A DNA stretch of 12,249 bases from an uncultured Oscillospiraceae bacterium (GTDB lineage: Bacteria > Bacillota > Clostridia > Oscillospirales > Oscillospiraceae), in the NCBI GenBank assembly GCA_947624465.1, contig CANQKJ010000032.1, positions 1-12,249 on the forward strand, written 5' to 3'. The notes beneath the pieces are model-generated. The model saw only the letters and a program-made list of their open reading frames with translations, was not told the DNA's origin and ran no database searches. The translations under genes and the position numbers were made by a program. Shown one piece after another: positions 5,774-12,249 of this stretch; position 1 is the first letter of the stretch; each line of letters starts with the position of its first letter.

Positions 5774-5774
5774 A
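5746..5774 (-). promoter_or_regulatory. Promoter of the 81-codon minus-strand gene
   Basis: Reading the minus strand, TTGACA (complement of 5769-5774) is a perfect -35 box, followed after exactly 17 bp by TACTAT (complement of 5746-5751). The start codon is at 5709, giving a leader of about 30 nt with a GGAGGG ribosome-binding site. Operator-like half-sites lie inside and across this promoter. Confidence 0.78.
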
Positions 5775-5781
5775 GGGAAGG

Positions 5782-6057
5782 ATGGTTATATTGCACCCTA
5801 AAATCTTTGAAACCATGCGTGCGCTCCGGGAAGAAGCAGGCATGAGTCAGGAAAAGGTCGCTCGCGCAATCGACATCTCTTTGCGGCAGTATCAGCGGAT
5901 CGAAGCTGGCAATCAGTATCCTTCGCTTGAAACTTTCTTTCGTTTGGCCAATCTCTATCAAGTCTCGCTGGACTACCTGGCGGGCCGCTCTGCAAAGAGA
6001 GAGGTCGCTGAACCTCTCCCCTCTTCCGCCGAGGACAATCAAGCAACAGACAATTAG
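5782..6057 (+). CDS. XRE-family helix-turn-helix transcriptional regulator
   Basis: A 91-residue DNA-binding protein of the Cro/CI (XRE) type. Seen: FETMRALREEAGMSQEKVARAIDISLRQYQRIEAGNQYPSLETFFRLANLYQVSLDYLAG at about residues 9-68 in the usual order: helix 1, a Gln-led helix-turn-helix (MSQEKVARAIDIS), recognition helix (LRQYQRIEAG) and two further helices. This is followed by a short polar tail with no extra domain. The start is uncertain: ATG 5782 has AAGGGA only three bases upstream, whereas TTG 5791 has AAGGA at better spacing and gives the typical short N-terminus. The gene is visibly less GC-rich than hisS and aspS, which hints at acquired DNA. It probably represses itself and the divergent small gene through the repeats at 5738-5773. 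It sits between hisS and aspS. Confidence 0.85.
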   Translation: MVILHPKIFETMRALREEAGMSQEKVARAIDISLRQYQRIEAGNQYPSLETFFRLANLYQVSLDYLAGRSAKREVAEPLPSSAEDNQATDN

Positions 6058-6108
6058 ATTTCATTCCGTATTATTTTATAGTAATATCACAAACTGGAGT
6101 TGATTTAC

Positions 6109-7890
6109 ATGGTTCAGATGCGCACCCACACCTGCGGCGAACTGCGGATGGAACACGTTGGCCAGCGGGTCAAGCTGGTGGGCTGGATGGAAAACGTCCG
6201 GGAGGTGGGGCAGAACTTCGCCTTCGTCATCCTCCGGGACTTCTACGGGACCACCCAGGTGGTCATCGAGAACGAGGCCCTCATGGCCCAGGTCAAGGGC
6301 ATCAACAAGGAGAGCACCATCTCGGTGGAGGGCGTGGTCCGGGAGCGGGACAGCAAGAATCCCAAGCTGCCCACCGGCGATATCGAGATCTCCCCGGAAA
6401 AGATCGAGGTGCTGGGCCGCTGCCGGTACAATGAGCTGCCCTTCCAGATCAACCGCTCCACCGAGGCCGACGAGGCCATCCGGCTGAAGTACCGCTATCT
6501 GGACCTGCGCAACCCGGAGGTCAAGAAGAACATCGTCCTGCGGTGCCAGGTGGTGGCGGCGCTGCGCTCCGCCATGATCGGCGAGGGCTTTTTGGAGATC
6601 ACCACCCCCATCCTCACCGCCTCCTCCCCCGAGGGGGCCAGGGACTACCTGGTGCCCAGCAGAAAACACCCCGGCAAGTTCTACGCCCTGCCCCAGGCGC
6701 CCCAGCAGTTCAAGCAGCTCCTGATGACCTCCGGCTTCGACTGCTATTTCCAGATCGCCCCCTGCTTCCGGGACGAGGACGCCCGGGGCGACCGCTCCCC
6801 CGGCGAATTCTACCAGTTGGATATGGAGATGGCCTTCGCCGGCCAAGAGGACGTGTTCGCCGTGCTGGAGCGGGTGCTGCCCCCCATCTTCGCAAAATAC
6901 GGGACCTATAACGTGGCCTCCGAGGCCCCTTTCCGGCGCATCCCCTACTTAGAGGCCATGGACCGGTACGGCACCGACAAGCCCGATCTGCGCATCGACC
7001 TGGAGCTGACCGACGCCACCGAGCTGCTGTCCGGCTGCGGGTTCCCGCCCTTTGAGGGAAACACCGTCAAGGCCATCGTGGTGTCCGGCTTCGAGGGCAC
7101 CCGGAAGCAGATCGACAAGCTGTGCGCCGACGTGGAGGTCCAGGCGGGCCAGAAGGCCTACTGGTTCCGGTACGACGAGAACGGCGAGATGGTGGGCGGC
7201 ATCGCCAAGTTCGTGCAGCCCATCAGGGAGCAGGTGGTCTCCGCTCTGGGGCTGACGCCGGGCTGTTTCGTGGGTCTCACCGCCGGAAATCTGCTTGCCG
7301 CCCAAAAAACCGCCGGCGTCCTCCGCAATAAGCTGGGGGCCTTCTGCCCCGCCCATATGGACCGGGAGCGGTACGAGTTCTGCTGGATCGTGGACTTCCC
7401 CATGTACGAGATCGGCGAGGAGTCCGGCGAGCTGGAGTTCTGCCACAACCCCTTCTCCATGCCCAACGGCGGGCTGGAGGTGCTGAAAAAGGCGGCGGCC
7501 GGGGAGATCGACCCGCTGACCATCACCGCCTTCCAGTACGACCTGGTGTGCAACGGGGTGGAGCTGTCCTCCGGCGCGGTGCGGAACCACGACCCGGAGA
7601 TCATGATCGAGGCTTTCCGGCTCGTCCGCCTGGGGGAGGACGATGTGAAGGCCAAATTCCCCGCCATGTACAACGCCTTCTGCTACGGGGCGCCCCCCCA
7701 CGCGGGCATCGCCCCCGGCGTGGACCGGATGGTCATGCTGCTGTGCGGCGCGGAGACCATCCGGGAGGTCATCCCCTTCCCCATGAACAAGAACGCCCAG
7801 GACGTGATGATGGGCGCGCCCGGCGCCGTCACCCAGGCTCAGCTGGACGAGCTGAACATCGCGGTGACCGCGCAGGAGGATGAGGAGTAA
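6109..7890 (+). CDS. aspS: Aspartyl-tRNA synthetase (bacterial type)
   Basis: AspRS is a dimeric class II synthetase that charges tRNA-Asp. The 593-residue length is that of the bacterial type. Seen: an N-terminal OB-fold anticodon-binding domain (about 8-105); the catalytic domain with YRYLDLR (128-134) and EITTPILTASSPEGARDYLVPSR (163-185); motif 2 FQIAPCFRDED with FYQLDMEM (214-241); a bacterial insertion (GAD) domain at about 285-420; the C-terminal catalytic part with ELSSGAVRNHDPE; and motif 3 GIAPGVDRMVMLL (533-545). ATG 6109 follows GGAG at nine bases. A TTG at 6100 lacks a ribosome-binding site and ATG 6118 is possible. TATAGT at 6077-6082 may be a -10 box, but its -35 match is poor. 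It is often in an operon with hisS in Firmicutes; here the regulator cassette separates them. Whether it also mischarges tRNA-Asn cannot be told by eye. Confidence 0.97.
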   Translation: MVQMRTHTCGELRMEHVGQRVKLVGWMENVREVGQNFAFVILRDFYGTTQVVIENEALMAQVKGINKESTISVEGVVRERDSKNPKLPTGDIEISPEKIEVLGRCRYNELPFQINRSTEADEAIRLKYRYLDLRNPEVKKNIVLRCQVVAALRSAMIGEGFLEITTPILTASSPEGARDYLVPSRKHPGKFYALPQAPQQFKQLLMTSGFDCYFQIAPCFRDEDARGDRSPGEFYQLDMEMAFAGQEDVFAVLERVLPPIFAKYGTYNVASEAPFRRIPYLEAMDRYGTDKPDLRIDLELTDATELLSGCGFPPFEGNTVKAIVVSGFEGTRKQIDKLCADVEVQAGQKAYWFRYDENGEMVGGIAKFVQPIREQVVSALGLTPGCFVGLTAGNLLAAQKTAGVLRNKLGAFCPAHMDRERYEFCWIVDFPMYEIGEESGELEFCHNPFSMPNGGLEVLKKAAAGEIDPLTITAFQYDLVCNGVELSSGAVRNHDPEIMIEAFRLVRLGEDDVKAKFPAMYNAFCYGAPPHAGIAPGVDRMVMLLCGAETIREVIPFPMNKNAQDVMMGAPGAVTQAQLDELNIAVTAQEDEE

Positions 7891-7900
7891 TTATTAAAAA

Positions 7901-8051
7901 GGGAAAATCCCCCGTCATTTGCTTCGCAAATGCCACCCCCTTTTGCGAAAGGGGGTTGGTACGGAATTCGCAGCGCAGTGCAGGAAACGTACCAAGCTCC
8001 CTTCGCAAAGGGAGCTGTCGCCGCCGCAGGCGGTGACTGAGGGTTTTCTCC
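7901..8051. repeat. Composite inverted repeat with four hairpins (MITE-like element)
   Basis: An imperfect palindrome of about 150 bp. Outer ends GGGAAAATCCCCC and, inverted, GGAGAAAACCCTC form terminal repeats, each followed by GTCA. Left arm: hairpin 7916-7922/7926-7932 (CATTTGC with GCAAATG), then 7935-7943/7948-7956 (ACCCCCTTT with AAAGGGGGT). Centre: TTGGTACG (7956-7963) pairs with CGTACCAA (7988-7995). Right arm: 7995-8003/8008-8016 (AGCTCCCTT with AAGGGAGCT), then 8018-8025/8029-8036 (TCGCCGCC with GGCGGTGA). The two arms match each other in layout, with different stem sequences kept by compensating bases. There is no coding capacity. I recall similar GTCA-hairpin-CTCCCT elements scattered between genes in Oscillospiraceae; that memory is not checked. 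Confidence 0.8.
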
Positions 8052-8074
8052 TTTGAGAAGATGTTACCGCTAAA

Positions 8075-8104
8075 AAAGGGCGCCGGCTCAGGCCGGCGCC
8101 CTTT
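8075..8104 (-). terminator. Strong intrinsic terminator, mainly for the minus-strand block
   Basis: A perfect 13-bp stem, AAAGGGCGCCGGC (8075-8087) with GCCGGCGCCCTTT (8092-8104), around a 4-base loop. On the minus strand it is followed by a run of six T (complement of 8072-8077), so it ends transcription of the YegP-like gene, whose stop lies 23 bp before it. On the plus strand only TTTCCC follows, so it would work weakly for aspS read-through. It marks the meeting point of the two convergent gene blocks. Confidence 0.9.
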
Positions 8105-8126
8105 CCCTGTGCGCGGGTGTATTCGA

Positions 8127-8504
8127 TTACTCTTCCTCCACCACGATGGGGGCGTCGGGGGCGTTCTTGCCCACGGACTCGATGCCGTTCAGGGCGCTGG
8201 CCTTGGCCTTGTAGCCTTCGCTGCGGCCGATGTTCTCGCCGTTGCTGGCCTTCAGGCGGAAACGGTACTCGCCGCCCTTGTCCTGGTACAGCTCATACTT
8301 GGGGTGGGTCAGGGTCTCATAGCCCTCCTTGGTCTGGTCCTCCACGTGGACGTTGGCGTTCTTCTTCACGGACTCGCAGCCGCCCTTGGCGGCGTCCACA
8401 GAGGAATAGGTCTCGCCGCCGGAGAGGATGACCTCGCCGTTGCCAGCCTTCAGATTGAAGACGTACTCGCCGTTCTTGGCCGGACTGATCACAAACTTGC
8501 CCAT
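8127..8504 (-). CDS. YegP/DUF1508-type protein with two repeats
   Basis: A 125-residue soluble protein made of two copies of the DUF1508 (YegP) repeat. Copy one is at about residues 1-50 (GKFVISPAKNGEYVFNLKA, NGEVILSGGETYSS, AAKGGCESVKKNA). Copy two is at about 67-116 (KYELYQDKGGEYRFRLKA, NGENIGRSEGYKAK, ALNGIESVGKNA). The pattern of a strand pair with NGE turn followed by a short helix is typical. The family's biochemical role is unknown; some members are called stress or phage-related proteins. The ATG has AAGGAA seven bases upstream. No clear promoter is seen in the 66 bp after rnhA, so it may be cotranscribed with rnhA. It ends at the strong terminator. Confidence 0.88.
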   Translation of the reverse strand: MGKFVISPAKNGEYVFNLKAGNGEVILSGGETYSSVDAAKGGCESVKKNANVHVEDQTKEGYETLTHPKYELYQDKGGEYRFRLKASNGENIGRSEGYKAKASALNGIESVGKNAPDAPIVVEEE

Positions 8505-8570
8505 GCTGGTTTCCTTCTTTCTTTATTTTTCTTGTTTATCTTTTCCGCCCCCGGCGGTTTGGAAATAAGA

Positions 8571-9017
8571 TCAGGCTTCGCCCTTTATCTTCTGCCACTC
8601 CGATACGGCCATTTCGTCGCACCGGTTGTTATATGGATTCTCGGAATGGCCTTTGACCCAGTGGAGGCGGACGGTGTGCTTTTCGCACAGGGCCAGCAGC
8701 CGGTCCCACAGATCGGGGTTCAGGGCGGGGTTCCTGTCCCCCTTCACCCAGCCCCTGGCCTTCCAGCTCCTGGCCCAGCCCTTGTCCAGCGCGTCCACGA
8801 CATACCTGGAGTCGGACCACAGGTCCACGATGCAGGGTTCGGTGAGGGCCTCCAGCCCCCGGATGACGGCGGTGAGCTCCATGCGGTTGTTGGTGGTGGA
8901 CGCCTCCCCGCCGGACAACTCCTTTTTGTGGCGGCCATACAGCAGGATGGCCCCCCAGCCGCCGGGGCCGGGGTTGCCGGAGCAGGCGCCGTCGGTGTAG
9001 AGAGTGACTGTTTTCAT
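8571..9017 (-). CDS. rnhA: Ribonuclease HI
   Basis: RNase HI cuts the RNA strand of RNA-DNA hybrids, removing R-loops and primer RNA. The 148-residue length is that of the E. coli-type enzyme without an N-terminal hybrid-binding domain. Seen: [19 protein letters not shown] with catalytic Asp9, NNRMEL with Glu47, [13 protein letters not shown] with Asp69, the basic handle region [19 protein letters not shown] (86-104), and [19 protein letters not shown] with His124 and Asp134. All four metal-binding acidic residues are present. The ATG has AAAGGAAA upstream on its strand. A promoter candidate and a palindrome lie behind it at 9035-9083. Identity and activity are both well supported. Confidence 0.96.
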   Translation of the reverse strand: MKTVTLYTDGACSGNPGPGGWGAILLYGRHKKELSGGEASTTNNRMELTAVIRGLEALTEPCIVDLWSDSRYVVDALDKGWARSWKARGWVKGDRNPALNPDLWDRLLALCEKHTVRLHWVKGHSENPYNNRCDEMAVSEWQKIKGEA

Positions 9018-9034
9018 CGGCGTTTCCTTTTCCT

Positions 9035-9069
9035 GTTATAAGGGTACATGAAAACGGGCGAAATGTCAA
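9035..9069 (-). promoter_or_regulatory. Candidate rnhA promoter
   Basis: On the minus strand, TTGACA (complement of 9064-9069) is followed after 17 bp by TACCCT (complement of 9041-9046), a mediocre -10 box. TATAAC (complement of 9035-9040), directly after it, is a better -10 box but would need a 23-bp spacer from that -35. Which pair is used is unclear; the region is nonetheless the only promoter-like DNA before rnhA. Confidence 0.5.
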
Positions 9070-9083
9070 ATGTTTCTTGACAT
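9063..9083. repeat. 7-7-7 palindrome overlapping the rnhA -35 box
   Basis: ATGTCAA (9063-9069), 7 bp, then TTGACAT (9077-9083): a perfect inverted repeat in the gap between the SHOCT gene and rnhA. The minus-strand -35 box of rnhA is one arm. There is no T-run after it, so it is unlikely to be a terminator. It could be a dimeric repressor site. Confidence 0.5.
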
Positions 9084-9093
9084 CCCGGTGAAA

Positions 9094-9501
9094 TCACAGG
9101 TCGCCCAAAATCTCTTTCCGCTTCTCCCGGTACTCCTCTTCGGTGATGAGGCCGGCCTCCTTCAAGGTCTCCAGCTGCTCCATGCGCTTCTGGGGCGTGT
9201 GGCCGTAGGAGGCCTCGGTGATGTGCTCATGGTCGGCGGCCCGGGGATCGAAGGAGGGATCGGGCCGGGCGGGCTTCGTCTCCTCGTCCTCGATGGTGAT
9301 GTCCGGACCGATATATTTCTTGCCGAAGGCCTGGTATCCGTTGACCACGGTGATGACCACGGCCAGCAGCGTCCACAGCACCCCGAAGGCGCCGAAGACG
9401 GGAATGACCACCAGCAGGCCGATCAGGATAAAGACGCAGCCCCAGACCACGCCGAAGGCCCCGACGGCCTTGTTGGGCCGGTATTTGATGTGGCGTTTCA
9501 T
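9094..9501 (-). CDS. Two-helix membrane protein with C-terminal SHOCT domain
   Basis: A 135-residue membrane protein of unknown role. Seen: a basic N-terminus (KRHIKYRPNK), two hydrophobic helices at about 13-34 and 38-58, a polar acidic linker (60-104), and a C-terminal SHOCT motif, RMEQLETLKEAGLITEEEYREKRKEILGDL (106-135), a short helical module thought to aid oligomerisation. ATG 9501 is chosen because GAGGAG lies eight bases upstream. GTG 9510 would overlap the gyrA stop as GTGA but has no spacing for that site. The start lies 5 bp past the gyrA stop, so it is probably translated from the gyrBA mRNA. A link to gyrase function is not implied by the sequence. Confidence 0.85.
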   Translation of the reverse strand: MKRHIKYRPNKAVGAFGVVWGCVFILIGLLVVIPVFGAFGVLWTLLAVVITVVNGYQAFGKKYIGPDITIEDEETKPARPDPSFDPRAADHEHITEASYGHTPQKRMEQLETLKEAGLITEEEYREKRKEILGDL

Positions 9502-9506
9502 GGCGC

Positions 9507-12026
<2,520 letters not shown>

Positions 12027-12038
12027 ACGGTTACCTCG

Positions 12039-12249
12039 TCAGTAGTCCAGATTGGCGGCGTCGGCGTTGCGGGCGTTCAGCTCGATCCACGCCTTTCTCG
12101 GCTCCACCTGCTCCCCCATGAGGACGGTGAAGATCTGGTCGGCGGCCACCGCGTCCTCCAGAGTGATCCGGCGGAGGGACCGGCGCTCCGGGTCCATGGT
12201 GGTCTCCCACAGCTCGTGGGGGTCCATCTCGCCCAGGCCCTTGAATCGG
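12039..12249 (-). CDS. gyrB: DNA gyrase subunit B, C-terminal end (5' part outside window)
   Basis: GyrB carries the ATPase and Toprim metal-binding domains of gyrase. Only about 70 codons are visible, open to the right edge. The frame reads [20 protein letters not shown] and then [34 protein letters not shown], the standard end of the Toprim/C-terminal region of GyrB, and stops with TGA at 12039-12041. It is immediately upstream of gyrA in the same direction, the classic gyrB-gyrA order. Type IIA ParE ends similarly, but the pairing with gyrA near a parS site favours GyrB. Confidence 0.95.
   Translation of the reverse strand, partial: RFKGLGEMDPHELWETTMDPERRSLRRITLEDAVAADQIFTVLMGEQVEPRKAWIELNARNADAANLDY

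Noticed and set aside
8505..8570. CCGCC/GGCGG hairpin after rnhA as a terminator
   Set aside because: The stem is only 5 bp and is followed on the minus strand by AAAAG rather than a T-run.
8061..9041. Long plus-strand frame antisense to the YegP-like gene and rnhA
   Set aside because: It is the shadow of two well-supported minus-strand genes in GC-rich DNA; its low-complexity Gly/Leu/Ala/Val sequence and lack of a start signal argue against coding.

Overview
The window looks like an origin-proximal piece of chromosome from a GC-rich member of the Clostridia, most likely Oscillospiraceae (the Flavonifractor/Pseudoflavonifractor/Lawsonibacter part of Clostridium cluster IV). This placement is an inference. 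It rests on high-GC coding sequence with good Shine-Dalgarno sites, Clostridia-like gene products, a canonical ParB-binding parS site, the gyrB-gyrA pair, rsmG, and a hairpin-rich intergenic element of a kind I associate with this group. No species call is possible from sequence alone.

Left part (1-3984, + strand). The 3' end of serS is followed by a small secreted or membrane-anchored protein of unknown function. Next comes a stretch of about 410 bp without a gene (724-1137). It holds a near-perfect 105-bp tandem repeat (three full copies plus edges) and, directly after it, a perfect 16-bp parS palindrome. After that lie mscL, a three-helix membrane protein of unknown function, and rsmG, whose start overlaps or abuts the stop of the membrane gene. 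An AT-rich gap carries a good promoter for a MinD-type ATPase. That gene is followed by a methylglyoxal synthase homologue whose catalytic aspartate is replaced by cysteine.

Middle part (3985-8126). hisS and aspS, often neighbours in Firmicutes, are separated by a small divergent cassette: an 81-codon gene on the minus strand and an XRE-type regulator on the plus strand. They share a 72-bp gap with operator-like TCACGAyAA half-sites embedded in a strong minus-strand promoter. Downstream of aspS is a ~150-bp composite inverted repeat with four hairpins (MITE-like), then a strong GC-rich terminator.

Right part (8127-12249, - strand). A DUF1508/YegP-type protein, RNase HI, a two-helix SHOCT-domain protein, complete gyrA and the 3' end of gyrB all read leftward. 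gyrB, gyrA and the SHOCT gene are tightly packed and probably one operon. GyrA has alanine at the position of E. coli Ser83 and a degenerate GyrA-box.

The plus-strand and minus-strand blocks converge at 7890-8127. Most genes are housekeeping: tRNA charging, rRNA methylation, DNA topology, chromosome segregation, osmotic safety. The least ordinary elements are the parS-linked 105-bp array, the catalytically altered MgsA homologue next to a MinD without visible MinC/MinE, the regulator cassette between hisS and aspS, and the four-hairpin element. I found no phage genes, transposase, CRISPR array, tRNA or rRNA.
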